Positions 24,486 through 36,733 of a DNA stretch of 64,000 nucleotides are shown in pieces. Origin of the DNA: Macrostomum hystrix (Eukaryota > Platyhelminthes > Macrostomidae); the NCBI GenBank assembly GCA_950097015.1, contig CATNEN010000039.1:13052501-13116500 (forward strand), written 5' to 3'. The stretch's first letter is position 1; every line of letters begins with the position of its first letter. The notes under the pieces were generated by a model. The model was not told the DNA's origin. It did no database searches and saw only the letters and a program-made list of their open reading frames with translations. A program made the position numbers and the translations under genes.

Positions 24486-25170
24486 AGCAACACTGTAGTG
24501 ACTAAGAAATTTGTAGGTGTTTTGCCACTTAGATTTGAAAATCTGCCTTATAAATAGGACTTTTTAAAACTGCAGTTTTTTTCTTAACAATGACCACCTT
24601 CTGCACCGCGTGTTTGTTTTTGAATTTGTATTTGTATTCAACTTAGACTACTTCACATGCTAAATTTATGAAAAAAAACTAATTATGCTGTTTAACAATG
24701 TTTTGAAAGACATGCTCAAAAATAAAATTCGTTGTCAATATAAAAAGCTAAAAATCTGTAAATTTGTTTTACCACTATTTGCCTACCTCTTCTTTCAATT
24801 TCTCAAACTAAAACAAATCTAAACATTTTTTGGGGAAAACTCAATATATTTTATTATCTTATTAAACTTGTTATACATTTCTTGTTTTTTATCTATCGTT
24901 ATTCTAGAATCTAGACAATAAATGTTTGTCTGCTGCTTAAAATATCTGGTTGCGGAAGTAGACACAAAAATTTGATAACAGCACAATCTACTAATTAGTA
25001 GTGCGTTAAGAAAATGTCTTGATTTTTCCGTCATTGATTTTGCATATTTTTAATGTGTTTTTTTCTGGAAAATAAACAGCAGAACTCAGTGGAAACAGAC
25101 GTGTATGCGTGGTTTTATTGACAAACTAATAAAATGTATTCTCCTCTTTGTCCTTCAACTATGGTCCTAT
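24486..25170. other. AT-rich spacer
   Basis: No gene or array seen; short open frames only. Confidence 0.5.
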
Positions 25171-25174
25171 ATTT

Positions 25175-25490
25175 CCGCGGTCGGTGGCAGAGCCAAGGTC
25201 CATGAGTTCGATTCCGCGGCGAGGCCACACTCATTTGGGGCGCAGCCGCGGAGAGATGGCTTTGGATGCTTGTCGTGCAATTCGCGCCCTTGAGGACCAA
25301 CCTCCAAGGCACAGTGAATGTGTACACTGCCTGACGATGAGAAAGTCTGTGTGTTTGTGCTCGGGAAAGTGAAATGTGCTCAGTGAAATGGACAGAATTG
25401 CCTCCTCGCTGGCTGCGGGTCTAGTGCCACCAAATGATGTGCCATTGCCCGCACCTATCCTGCAATAATAATAATAATTATATAATAATG
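25175..25490 (+). mobile_element. tRNA-derived SINE, family A, full-length-like with (AAT)n tail
   Basis: Starts ggtcggtggcagagcc, has B-box gagttcgattccgcgg, then cgaggccaca, a body with gtgtacactgcctgacgatg, and ends in ataataataataat. The A-box region is shortened compared with the 25858 copy. Confidence 0.8.
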
Positions 25491-25719
25491 TTTGTATACA
25501 AAGTTTTCCTATGTTCGCTAGCTTACAAAATGTTCTTTTTGTATTTCCTTTTCCAGCTATTATCGACTGTCAGCTAAAGGCTTGGATCTGAATCTATCTG
25601 ATTAGCTGATTTTAGATAATTAGATTCAAAAGTCTTCCTGGAACTAACACCAGACAGTAAGTTTTCACAACAAGTATTTTAAACTTGCTCTGTAATAAAT
25701 TACCAATAATCACTCTCAC

Positions 25720-25858
25720 TGTAAATCGCACGACAAGCCCCCAAGCCTTATTTTCGCTGCTGCGCCCCAAATAAATGTGGCCTCGCCGTGGAATCGAACT
25801 TAGGGACCTTGGCGCGAGAGGCAAACGCGTTAACCGCTCCGCCACCGACCCCCTGAGC
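25720..25858 (-). mobile_element. SINE family A, 5' fragment with intact tRNA-like head
   Basis: On the minus strand it reads ggggtcggtggcggagcggt, then taacgcgtttgcctctcgcg, then aagttcgattccacggcg: clear A and B boxes resembling a class II (Leu/Ser-type) tRNA. Confidence 0.8.
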
Positions 25859-25899
25859 TCAAAACCCTACTCCAACCTCCCACCATTCCCACATCGTCA

Positions 25900-26475
25900 G
25901 TGTCCTCAGACTTCAGCGTCTCGGCCATCAGTCTGAAGACGCAGAAGAAATTGGCCAGCCGTTTCTCAACCCGCAAGTGCGCCAGAGTCATTCTAGACGA
26001 TCTGGCTAGCGGCCTGCTCGACCGCCTTCATCGGCTCATCTCTCTATGCCTGAATTCTCGCAAAGAAGCTGACAAGACTGTGAAAAATCTCATCAAAGTT
26101 GCCGTGAAAGTCAGCCTACTGGCTCGCAATGATCAGTTTAGCGACTCGGAGCTGGCCCTGGGTCGCCAGCTCGCTGACAAATTTAGGCACCTGTTGATGA
26201 CCCTAATCAGCTTTCACCGGGTTGAGTTCACCTACGATAGGCAGCACCTGATTGGACTGTTAGATGAGCTTCGCGAACTATTGGGTCGGCTCTTGGGCAG
26301 TCACGTGACCCAGAAGTCTCACGATCGTCTAGCCGGCGCATTTCAATGCCTGACTAAGCCGGAGCTGCTAGATGAACTGTACGGCGGCGCTGCGCCAGGC
26401 AGTCGAGTGCACGTTGAGATGCAGATGCTCTGCCGAGATGCCGACGCATTTCTTGAGCAGAAACGGACCGTCTAA
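25900..26475 (+). CDS. TNFAIP8: TNFAIP8 / TIPE family protein, main coding exon
   Basis: TIPE proteins carry phosphoinositides in a hydrophobic cavity and regulate inflammation, apoptosis and cell migration. The frame is open from an acceptor-like tcgtcag (ending at 25900) to a TAA at 26475. No ATG occurs before the conserved domain, so a short upstream exon must supply the start, as is common in this family; I could not locate it. Matches through the domain include LKTQKKLASRF, VILDDLASGLLDRLHRL, SRKEADKTVKNLIKVAVKVS, LMTLISFHRVEFTYDR and LVTQKSH-like positions. Length, about 191 residues, is normal. Which paralogue (TNFAIP8, L1, L2 or L3) cannot be decided here. Confidence 0.9.
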   Translation: MSSDFSVSAISLKTQKKLASRFSTRKCARVILDDLASGLLDRLHRLISLCLNSRKEADKTVKNLIKVAVKVSLLARNDQFSDSELALGRQLADKFRHLLMTLISFHRVEFTYDRQHLIGLLDELRELLGRLLGSHVTQKSHDRLAGAFQCLTKPELLDELYGGAAPGSRVHVEMQMLCRDADAFLEQKRTV

Positions 26476-26559
26476 GTCCGACTGGCTACTGGCTGTGACT
26501 GCGTGTTTGCTTCTAGGAGGGACATCAACTTTCTCTCTTCTCTGCCTACGAGTATTCAT

Positions 26560-26900
26560 CTTTATACCCTCTACTATGTCCCTTCCTACCCCTCTGTTGG
26601 TCTCTCCTCTCCCCTCTACTATGTCCCTTCCTACCCCTCTGTTGGTCTCTCCTCTCCCCTCTACTATGTCCCTTCCTACCCCTCTGTTGTTCTCTCCTCT
26701 CCCCTCTACTATGTCCCTTCATACCCCTCTGTTGTTCTCTCCTCTCGCCTCTACTATGTCCCTTCATACCCCTCTGTTGTTCTCTCCTCTCCCCTCTACT
26801 ATGTCCCTTCATACCCCTCTGTTGTTCTCTCCTCTCGCCTCTACTATGTCCCTTCCTACCCCTCTGTTGGTCTCTCCTCTCCCCTCTCTTCCTCTCCCTT
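26560..26900. repeat. 45-bp minisatellite, about seven copies
   Basis: Core ctactatgtcccttcctacc then cctctgttggtctctcctct. Begins about 85 bp after the TNFAIP8-like stop, so probably in or just past the 3'UTR. Confidence 0.92.
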
Positions 26901-27200
26901 ATCTTCCTCTCCTCCTTTCTTTCTTTCTCTTCTCTCCCTCTCTCCCCCCTCCTCTTCTACCCTCTCCTCCCCCTTCCTCAATCTTCCTCTCGCCTCTCTT
27001 CCTCCCCTCTTCCTTTCCCCCCCTCTTCCTCTTCCTCTCCCCCTCTTCCTCTCCCCTCTTCCTCTCCCCCTCTTCCTCTTCCCTCTCTTCCTTCCCTCTT
27101 CCTCTCCCCTTTCATATCTCCCTCTTCCTCTACCCTCTCTTTCTCTACCGTGTTCCTCTCCTCTTTCCTCTCCGTCTCTTACTTCTTTATCGATCTTTCT
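26900..27200. repeat. Polypyrimidine tract
   Basis: About 300 bp almost purely C/T on the plus strand, continuing the preceding array with degenerate cctcttcctctcccc units. Confidence 0.85.
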
Positions 27201-27664
27201 CTCCGTCAGTGGGCACATTAATTCAGATCTAGTGACCTGGCTCAATTCCGAATTCTCAATCACAAGGCAATTTAGCGAAACAGTTGCGCTTTGTATTATA
27301 AAATCAAACAGGTATTCTCAACACCCGAGCTTACCCACAGATGATTTGGTCTTGCAAATAATGTTCTTATATTTGCTTCTCTGTGTACAGGTTCAGTTAG
27401 ATAACAACCTGATTTTAGACGGTGTGAAACCTTGGTAGTGAAAAAATCAGTTCTAATGACATTGTGAAATCTGTAATGTACGATCTTATTTTCATATTTT
27501 TTACAATTTATTTATTTATTTATTTTGCTCACTTATTATTACCAATTATAATTGTATTTTGTTTGTTATAAACACATTTTTCTGCATGCAAAGGTTGCTT
27601 AAAAATATTTTTTTCAACAACGTTTTGTTGTTATTTTATTTAACGTAACACATGTTTTCTGATG

Positions 27665-29500
27665 TTCTATTACAAGGCTGTCCCAGTTATTACAAGGCTG
27701 TCCCAGTTATTACAAGTCTGTCCCAGTTATTACAAGTCTGTTCCAGTTATTACAAGTGTGTCCCAGTTATTACAAGTGTGTTCCAGTTATTACAAGTCTG
27801 TCCCAGTTATTACAAGGCTGTCCCAGTTATTACAAGGCTGTCCCAGTTATTACAAGTCTGTCCCAGTTATTACAAGTCTGTCCCAGTTATTACAAGTGTG
27901 TTCCAGTTATTACAAGTCTGTTCCAGTTATTACAAGTGTGTTCCAGTTATTACAAGTCTGTTCCAGTTATTACAAGTCTGTTCCAGTTATTACACGTGTG
28001 TCCCATTTATTACACGTGTGTTTCAGTTATTACAAATCTGTCCCAGTTATTACAAGTCTGTCCCAGTTATTACAAGTGTGTTCCATTTATTACAAGTGTG
28101 TTTCAGTTATTACAAATCTGTCCCAGTTATTACAAGTCTGTCCCAGTTATTACAAGTGTGTCCCAGTTATTTCAAGCCTGTCCCAGTTATTACAAGGCTG
28201 TCCCAGTTATTACAAGGCTGTCCCAGTTATTACAAGTGTGTCCCAGTTATTACAAGTGTGTTCCAGTTATTACAAGTGTGTTCCAGTTATTACAAGTGTG
28301 TTCCAGTTATTACAAGTCTGTTCCAGTTATTACAAGTCTGTTCCAGTTATTACAAGTGTGTTCCAGTTATTACAAGTGTGTTCCAGTTATTACAAGTCTG
28401 TTCCAGTTATTACAAGTCTGTCCCAGTTATTTCAAGCCTGTCCCAGTTATTTCAAGCGTGCCCAGTTATTACAAGTGTGTCCCAGTTATTACAAGTCTGT
28501 CCCAGTTATTACAAGTCTGTTACAGTTATTACAAGTGTGTCCCAGTTATTTCAAGCCTGTCCCAGTTATTACAAGTGTGTTCCAGTTATTACAAGTCTGT
28601 TCCAGTTATTACAAGTCTGTTCCAGTTATTACACGTGTGTCCCATTTATTACACGTGTGTTTCAGTTATTACAAATCTGTCCCAGTTATTACAAGTCTGT
28701 CCCAGTTATTACAAGTGTGTTCCATTTATTACAAGTGTGTTTCAGTTATTACAAATCTGTCCCAGTTATTACAAGTGTGTCCCAGTTATTTCAAGCCTGT
28801 CCCAGTTATTACAAGGCTGTCCCAGTTATTACAAGGCTGTCCCAGTTATTACAAGTGTGTCCCAGTTATTACAAGTGTGTTCCAGTTATTACAAGTCTGT
28901 TCCAGTTATTACAAGTCTGTTCCAGTTATTACAAGTCTGTTACAGTTATTACAAGTCTGTCCCAGTTATTACAAGTCTGTCCCAGTTATTACAAGTGTGT
29001 TCCAGTTATTACAAGTGTGTCCCAGTTATTACAAATCTGTCCCAGTTATTTCAAGCCTGTCCCAGTTATTTCAAGCGTGCCCAGTTATTACAAGTGTGTC
29101 CCAATTATTACAAGTCTGTCCCAGTTATTACAAGGCTGTCCCAGTTATTACAAGTGTGTCCCAGTTATTACAAGTCTGTCCCAGTTATTACAAGTCTGTC
29201 CCAGTTATTACAAGTGTGTCCCAGTTATTTCAAGCCTGTCCCAGTTATTACAAGTGTGTTCCAGTTATTACAAGTCTGTTCCAGTTATTACAAGTGTGTT
29301 CCAGTTATTACAAGTCTGTTCCAGTTATTACAAGTCTGTCCCAGTTATTTCAAGCCTGTCCCAGTTATTACAAGTCTGTCCCAGTTATTACAAGTCTGTC
29401 CCAGTTATTACAAGTCTGTCCCAGTTATTACAAGTGTGTCCCAGTTATTTCAAGCCTGTCCCAGTTATTTCAAGCCTGTCCCAGTTATTACAAGTCCAAA
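27665..29500. repeat. 20-bp minisatellite, about 92 copies
   Basis: Unit cccagttattacaagtctgt with two-state positions (tcc/ttc, tct/tgt, ttaca/ttcaa). A block containing the rare ttacacgtgtg and catttatta variants occurs near 27990 and again near 28630, showing duplication of about 640 bp. All three plus-strand frames are open because the period of 60 has no stop; not coding. Confidence 0.95.
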
Positions 29501-29519
29501 CCAATTCACTGAACATGTT

Positions 29520-30050
29520 TGCGTATTTATTGTTTCAAAAATAATTTATAGTTTTCCTTTGATGCCAGAATAGGTTTAAAACAACGGGTGCCAAACGCAT
29601 TGCGTGTTTAATTTTCATCGCTTGTATTCGCTTATAAACAACCTGATTGAAAACAATATCAGGTTGTGTAATCTCTGCATTGTAATACAAATATTTTCTG
29701 TAAATTAACTTCAATTACTCAAAACTTTTTTCAAGTTTATATTTTTCTTTCAGTGGCTTCTCGTCCTTAAAGTTTGTGACAAAGACTTTATTTTATCTTC
29801 CAAGCAGCTGCTTGCAGGCATCACACCCGTGACACACAAAATACTTGTTGCTTGCTCGTTTTATACATAATTATGCAAGTATTAAGAGGAATCAAATAAA
29901 TAATCTATATTTTTTGTATTCCTGTATTATTCCTCTCGGTTGGTATTTTATCCGCTGCTCACAATTTGGTACGTGGCCAATTTTTTTACTATCGAACAGT
30001 AACCGGCTTGATTAGATTGCGTGTTTAATTCTCTGTGTTTTTTATAAGAA
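29520..30050. other. AT-rich spacer between two arrays
   Basis: No gene or repeat recognised. Confidence 0.5.
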
Positions 30051-30054
30051 TCAG

Positions 30055-30485
30055 ATAATAAAGTGGCGTTGTGGGGCAAGAAATGGGTTGGTGGAGGCGA
30101 GGAATAACGTGGCGCGGCTGAAAATGCGTTGGCGGGGCAGAGAATGAGATGACAAACAAGGAATGACGTATCGTGGCTGAAAATGAGGTGGCGAGCAGAA
30201 AATGCGTTCGTGGGGCAGAGAACGAAGTGGCGGGGCAGAGAACGAAGTGGCGGGGCAGAGAACGGGGTGGCGGGGCAGTAAACGGGGTGGTGGGCAAGGA
30301 ATGAGGTGGCGGGGCAGAGAACGGGGTGGTGGGGCAAGGAATGGGGTGGCGGGGCAGAGAACGGGGTGGTGGGGCAAGGAATGAGGTGGCGGGGCAGAGA
30401 ACGGGGTGCATGGTGGGGCAAGGAATGAGGTGGCGGGGCAGAGAACGGGGTGGTAGGGCAAGGAATGAGGTGGCTGAAGGGAGGA
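30055..30485. repeat. G-rich 20-bp minisatellite
   Basis: Units such as gaatgaggtggcggggcaga and gaacggggtggtggggcaag alternate. Regular GGGG runs on the plus strand make quadruplex folding plausible. Confidence 0.9.
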
Positions 30486-30604
30486 GGTGAGGTGGCTGGC
30501 TTGCGAGTTGGGTGGCATGACATCGAATATGATTCCAGAAGATTTCAGGGACATTATTTCTGTACGATTTTGTATGCACTCCTCGACAATCTACTTACCT
30601 TCCT

Positions 30605-31345
30605 TAACAGTAGAAAGACCACGGTGTATTTTACCCCTGGGATGAAGACCATGAGGGGTATTTCCAATACCCACTGCCTACTTCACGATAGCTCCCAAAT
30701 TGGATGACTGATTTTCGTGAAAGTCCACCATCTGAATCTAAATTTACGAGGAGCTAACTTTCCGAGCCGTACCAGCCAGCATCGTCGATATATTCTGCGA
30801 TTCTTGTCGAAGACCCTGGTGACAATGTCTATGGTCTCATGCTATTTGGCCATAGAGTTAAGGACATTCAAAATGAGAGATCGGAAGGCAAACCAATCTA
30901 ATAATCAAACAGTCGAGTGGACGAGCCCAAAATCTGCAGAGATGGCCATGCCGTTAATGCCTGATAGCAGAGAAGACTTGAAAAAGCCATAGAACAATAC
31001 TTTTAAGCGAGCCCCTCAGATTTTTTGCCATGAATTGGCTCGTTTCGCGTACCGAGGGTTTTAGTTGTCCCTGGCCTGAATTCATTCTCGTTTTTAAATG
31101 CCCCTGTCTCGTTTTGGTTGTCCAAATGTCTATGTTCTCTAGCGGCGAGGTTTACTTAAAGGATAGTTAAATCCATAGCCATTATCTTTGGTTATAAGTA
31201 GCGATGATTATTTATTCTGAAAGTTGTTTCATCAGATAGAGCGGAAAATTTTAGCCCGTGTTCTGGATTTTCATTGGCGATTGGTTGAATATATTGCAGA
31301 TAAAAAAGGAAAATGTTGATTTCCACCTTCCTCCAGATTTTCTAT
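30605..31345 (+). mobile_element. MITE-like element ('gaaagaccac' family), left end and diverged body
   Basis: Begins aacagtagaaagaccacggt followed by ggggtatttccaatacccac. The body has ttttcgtgaaagtccacc and, near 31220-31290, gttgtttcatcagataga and gaatatattgcagata, shared with the copy at 38737-39137. The right end is not clear. Confidence 0.55.
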
Positions 31346-31657
31346 TGCCTAAGACCTTGTCTTACACCCGTACGTTCGACTTATTAAACATCTTTTTGCT
31401 TTACAATAGTGCGGCTAATTTTAGAATGTAGGAAACAGTTCTCAAACGCCATCACTTCGGAGCAATACACGTAAGCATCGAAAAACAGCGAAACACGCCC
31501 ACAGAGTTGCTATAGTTGCCGTTTCCCACACTATTTGACCAATAAAATACTATTCAGAATAGAAGCTTTGAAGCAAAGTCACAAATTAGTTGGACAGCAT
31601 CGTTAACTTACCAAAGAAAATTGTAGTTGTTTGTTGAATTGCTGCGCACAGGCTTAG

Positions 31658-34515
31658 ATGTCTTCTGCTGTTAGGAGAAGTTCATTTATCGACAGTCAAC
31701 TGCAATTTTCCGTTGACCATCAGGAGCAGCAGCAGCAGCAGAATCTTCCTATCAGGCGCCAGCGAGTCCAGGAGATGGTTCCGCCTGGTCACGTCCGCTC
31801 CCAGGTTAGTCTATTCTCTAAGCTAATTAGTTCGGCTGGCGAGTTGCGCTCAACTGGACAGCCAAGGCGGCAATATCAAAGGCGGCCGAGCAGTGAAGCG
31901 TCGGCGGCGGTGTCGGTGATCGGCTACGCGCAGCTCGGTAGACCGGCCCGAATTCAGGTCATCAATAGCGACTTGACTGCGGCTGCGGCTGTGGGTGGCG
32001 GCGTAGCCGAAGCTGTCTACGCTGCTGACGAGTGGACAGTCTATTCCACGCAAAAAACTAATTCCGCTAATCAGCACACCAGCGGCACAGAGCGGTGAGG
32101 TGGTGGGGCGGAGTGAGGTGGAGGGTGCGGAGTGAGGTGGAGGGTGCGGAGTGAGGTGGAGGTGCTGAGTGAGGTGGAGGGTGCGGAGTGAGGTGGAGGG
32201 GGCGTAGTGAGGTGGAGGGTGCGGAGTGAGGTGAAGATCCAGAATGTAGTGGAGGTTGCGGAGTGTAGTGGCGGGTGCGGAGTGAGGTGGGTGTAGAGTA
32301 AGGTAGAGGTTGCGGAGTGAGGTGGAAAGTGCGGAGCGAGATAGTGTATGCTGGATGATGTGGACTGCATTGTATCTACTGAGATAAAGAGTATTGGCAG
32401 GAGGATTCGTGTACATCTATGGTAATAATAATGTAATATAATAATTAGCGACTGTGAGCACTGCCGCATCATTTGGTGACAGCGGACCCGCAGCCTGTGA
32501 GACGGCCCGCTCTGCACGGTACTTGGTAAAGGCACACGCTCACACAGGTGTGTACATCTGCCCTGAGTTTCGCGTTATCGGGCAGTGTACACACTCACTT
32601 TGCCTTTGAGGTTGGCCCTTGAAAGTAGCAAATCGCACAACCAGCCCCCAAAGCCTTCTCTCCGCGAATGTTCCCCAAAATGAACGTGGCCTAGCCGCGG
32701 AATCGAACTCGCGGACTTCGAGTGCGAGAGATCAAAATGTTAGACCGCTCTGTAAATTTCCAATCATTAATTCAATCTACTTATCAGAGGCGGTCAACAG
32801 CAGCAGCAGCAGCAGCAGCAGTTTAGAGCTGAGGAATGGGCAGTCTATGCCGAGACGCCACCGGAGCGGCCACCGCCAGCGTCGAAGCCGGTCAAGGCGG
32901 CGTCGAGATCAGAACAAGCCCGCCAACGCCAGCAGGTGTACTCGGAGCAGCGAAGGCGGCGAGAGGCCATCGAGTCCAGAAATCTGGCGTCCGACCTGCA
33001 GGAGCCGCAATATCGGCACGAGGAGTGGACAGTCTACGAAACGATACCGACTTCGATGGAGCCGGGATTGATAGTCGAGTCAGGCGACTCTTCAATGATC
33101 GGCTATCGACGATATCTTGTAAAAGAACAGAATAAGACAATCCGAAAGTCGATTTACGAAACCAGAGCCGATAACAATAAAATGGTTCTGTCGAGCCAGG
33201 AGGCGGCGAGGGAATTCGCCGAGAGGAAAGCTCGCGACGGTTTGGCTCGCAGGCGCGTGACCACACCGGTGCGTCTGCAGAAGTGGGTCGAGGTGCGCCA
33301 GCTGCGGATTCAGGAGTCGACTGGAGAAAGCCAGGGACAGAGTTTTGTAGGCCTGCAGCGGCAGCAGCAACAGCAGCAGAAGAGGATGGAAGATAATTTT
33401 CGTCACAATTCGCGTTTGTCAACTCAATCGCCAATAGGTTACAAGCGCTACTTGACAATGGACCAGGAGGCTTACCGAGCTGGACTGGCTGCTTCCACTG
33501 GAAACATTGCCGCCAGTAAGAAGTGGGGTGAGATGGGATCAGTGGGATGAGATATGATCAGTGGGATGAGATATGATCAGTGGGATGAGATATGATCAGT
33601 GGGATGAGATGGGATCAGTTGGATGAGATGGGATCAGTTGGATGAGATGGGATCAGTGGGATGAGATGGGATCAGTGGGATGATATGGGATCAGTGGGAT
33701 GATATGGGATCAGTGGGATGATATGGGATCAGTGGGATAATATGGAATCAGTGGAGTGAGATGGGATTAGTGGGAGTAATGAGATGGGATCAGTGGGAGA
33801 GAAGAGATTGGATCAATTGGAGAATATAGATAGGATCAGTGGGAAAAAATGAGATTGGATCAGTAGGAAAATATATAGGATATGTGGGAGAAAATAGATG
33901 GGAGAGAAGAGATGGGATCAGTGGGAGAGAAGAGATGGGATCAGTGGGAGAGAAGAGATGGGATCAGTGGGAGAGAAGAGATGGGATCAGTGGGAGAGAA
34001 GAGATGGATGGGATCAGTGGGAGAGAAGAGATGGGATCAGTGGGAGAGAAGAGATGGGATCAGTGGGAGAGAAGAGATGGATGGGATCAGTGGGAGAGTA
34101 GAGATGGGATCAGTGGGAGAGAAGAGATGGATGGGATCAGTGGGAGAGAAGAGATGGAATCAGTGGGAGAGAAGAGATGGGATCAGTGGGAGAGAAGAGA
34201 TGGATGGGATCAGTGGGAGAGAAGAGATGGGATCAGTGGGTTATGGATTATTGATAAGGCCGGAGGTTGTTGCCTTATCACTAGTCTTCATGTTTTTTCC
34301 ATTTAAATCACTCATCTGTTTTCAAACTCACTGTCACTTGACTGGTCATTTTCCAAATGCTTCACTCTGCAGCCTCGAAGCGGAGCAGCCCTGATGTTTA
34401 CTATTTCTATTCGGACGAGAACGACAATAGACGAGGATATTATGAAGGCCAGAAAACGCCCCGAAGTCGCGTCTATAAGCGGGCAAATTTGAGAAGCTAT
34501 GAATTCGCAAAATAG
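31658..34515 (+). CDS. Unrecognised repeat-motif protein, three exons, about 439 residues
   Basis: Exons 31658-32094, 32788-33527 and 34373-34515 join in phases 2 and 1 with consensus splice sites and end in TAG. The protein is Arg/Gln/Ser-rich and basic, with two polyglutamine stretches. Two short motifs recur: [DE]EW[TA]VY three times (DEWTVYSTQ in exon 1; EEWAVYAET and EEWTVYETI in exon 2) and IGY followed by Arg/Gln and a hydrophobic residue three times (IGYAQL in exon 1; IGYRRYLVKEQ and IGYKRYLTMDQ in exon 2). The C-terminus is Tyr-rich (DVYYFYSDENDNRRGYY). No signal peptide or membrane segment. I do not recognise the family. Both introns begin with a minisatellite right at the donor. 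Confidence 0.75.
32093..32345. repeat. 19-bp minisatellite starting at a splice donor
   Basis: Unit agtgaggtggagggtgcgg. The first copy coincides with the exon 1 donor (GAGCG|gtgagg). Confidence 0.9.
32440..32755 (-). mobile_element. SINE family A, full-length-like copy in intron 1
   Basis: Reverse orientation, with tail near 32440, body including gtgtacatctgccctgag and ggttggcccttg, and the head as cgcggaatcgaactcgcgga. Confidence 0.75.
33528..34240. repeat. 19- to 23-bp gatgggatcagtggga minisatellite starting at a splice donor
   Basis: Begins at the exon 2 donor (TGGG|gtgagatgggatcag). It drifts from gatgggatcagtgggat units to gagaagagatgggatcag units. Confidence 0.92.
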
Positions 34516-34639
34516 TTTATCGCTTTTTTAAACAATTCGTACTTCCCCTTTCATGCTAGGCTTGCTATAGTTTATTGACTTCTACATACAATATAACAGT
34601 ATTAAAGTGGATCGAAATATTACTTTATGTTGAGAAAGG

Positions 34640-35700
34640 TTTGGCGGGTGTAGAATGGGGTGGCGGGTGTAAATTAAAACGGAGTGGCGGGTGAAGAATG
34701 TGGTGGGGGTAAAGAATGGGGTGGCGGGTGTAGAATAAGGTGGTGGGTGTAGATTAAAATGGGGTGGCGGTGTAGATTAAAATAGGGTGGCGTTGTTGAT
34801 AAAAATGGGGTGGCGGGTGTAGATTAAAATGGGGTGGTGGGTGTAGAATAAAATAGGGTGGCGGTGTTGATAAAAATGGGGTGGCGGGTGTAGATTAAAA
34901 TGGGGTGGTGGGTGTAGATTAGAATAGGGTGGCGGTGTTGATAAAAATGGGGTTGCGGGTGTAGAATGGGGAGGCAGGTGTAGAATGGGGAGGCAGGTGT
35001 AGAATGGGGAGGCGAGTGTAGAATGGGGAGGCGGGTGTAGAATGGGGAGGCGAGTGTAGAATGGGGAGGCAGGTGTAGAATGGGGAGGCAGGTGTAGAAT
35101 GGGGAGGCGGGTGTAGAATGGGGAGGCGGGTGTAGAATGGGGAGGCGAGTGTAGAATGGGGAGGCGGGTGTAGAATGGGGAGGCAGGTGTAGAATGGGGT
35201 GGCGGGTGTAGAATGGGGAGGCGAGTGTAGAATGGGGAGGCGGGTGTAGAATGGGGTGGCGGGTGTAGAATGGGGAGGCGGGTGTAGAATGGGGAGGCAG
35301 GTGTAGAATGGGGTGGCGGGTGTAGAATGGGGAGGCGAGTGTAGAATGGGGAGGCGGGTGTAGAATGGGGTGGCGGGTGTAGAATGGGGAGGCGGGTGTA
35401 GAATGGGGAGGCGAGTGTAGAATGGGGTGGCGGGTGTAGAATGGGGAGGCGGGTGTAGAATGGGGAGGCGAGTGTAGAATGGGGAGGCGAGTGTAGAATG
35501 GGGTGGCGGGTGTAGAATGGGGAGGCGAGTGTAGAATGGGGAGGCAGGTGTAGAATGGGGTGGCGGGTGTAGAATGGGGAGGCGAGTGTAGAATGGGGAG
35601 GCGAGTGTAGAATGGGGTGGCGGGTGTAGAATGGGGAAGCGGGTGTAGAATGGGGAGGCGGGTGTAGAATGGGGAGGCGAGTGTAGAATGGGTTTTAGGG
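34640..35700. repeat. 18/19-bp G-rich minisatellite, about 55 copies
   Basis: The left part uses gtgtagattaaaatggggtg units; from about 34950 it is a tight gtgtagaatggggaggcg array. It lies between the convergent 3' ends of the repeat-motif gene and the RhoGEF. Confidence 0.93.
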
Positions 35701-35704
35701 TGTA

Positions 35705-36190
35705 AGAATTTATGTGGTGCGTATGGATAAGGTTCGGGATAGGAATATACTTGGTGATTAATATAGATATAATGTATTCCAACCCGCCACTTTAAACCTA
35801 TTCGTTTTTAGCCGACATATTTTTGTCTGAAGCTTTATAGTAAAAACTTCTAAATCGGTTTATCAAAGCAGAGATTAAAGTAAATATATGTCTTCATTTA
35901 AAATCTGCACTTCAAATTGCTATGAAAATTTCACGTTGAATAAGTGACAGCAAAATGTCAAACACATGTATATTTTTTGCATAAAAAACAGGGCAAAATG
36001 GGCTGGTTTGCAGGCGCATTTTAAAAGGCAAGTTAAAAACGTGTTGCTCCATATTTGCTTACCAAAATCTTCCAGGTAGTATTTTGAAACGAAAACATAT
36101 TTAGAATTTTATTGTCGTTACAGAAAAATACTACTAACAGTCTGACAGCATAATTAAATTCGTTAGTATTTTTTTCTGGTAATAGTAAAC
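35705..36190. other. AT-rich spacer
   Basis: No gene recognised. Confidence 0.5.
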
Positions 36191-36199
36191 GTCCCGTTT

Positions 36200-36690
36200 T
36201 AAGTAGATATCCCATTTGAGTAGTAATCCTATTTGAGTAGCAATCCCATTTGAGTAGATATCCTATTTGAGTAGATATCCCATTTGAGTACAAATCCCAT
36301 TTGAGTACAAATCCAATTTGAGTACAAATCCAATTTGAGTACAAATCCCATTTGAGTAGATATCCTATTTGAGTAGATATCCCATTTGAGTACAAATCCA
36401 ATTTGAGTACAAATCCAATTTGAGTAAAAATCCCATTTGAGTACAAATCCCATTTGAGTAAAAATCCGGTTTGAGTAGAAATCCCATTTGAGTAGAAATC
36501 CCATTTGAGTAGATATCCCATTTGAGTAGATATCCAATTTGCGTAGCTGTTCCACTTAAGTAGATATATTTAAGTAGAAATCCCATTTGAGTAGAAATTC
36601 CATCTCAGTATAAATCCCATTGGAGTAGAAATCGCAGTTGAGTAGATATCCCATTTGAGTAGATTTACCATTCTGAGTAGGTCTTAACAC
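36200..36690. repeat. 17-bp minisatellite, about 28 copies
   Basis: Unit gtagatatcccatttga with gtacaaat and gtagaaat variants. Lies 45 bp beyond the RhoGEF stop codon, so probably within its 3'UTR or flank. Confidence 0.9.
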
Positions 36691-36733
36691 ATTTAAGTAG
36701 TTGAACAAGTGAGTCTGGTTTTTGAACAAAAGC

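Noticed and set aside
25790-25858. Functional tRNA gene at the SINE head
   Set aside because: A and B boxes are present but the sequence continues into the shared SINE body and is repeated at several sites, so it is a SINE head.
26372-27438. Long frames after the TNFAIP8-like stop (SLPTPLLVSPLPST)
   Set aside because: 45-bp array plus polypyrimidine tract; no start context or domain.
27652-29573. Three overlapping open frames of 605-630 codons (YYKSVPVITS-type repeats)
   Set aside because: They exactly match a 20-bp tandem array, all three forward frames are open, and there are no flanking splice or domain signals; period artefact.
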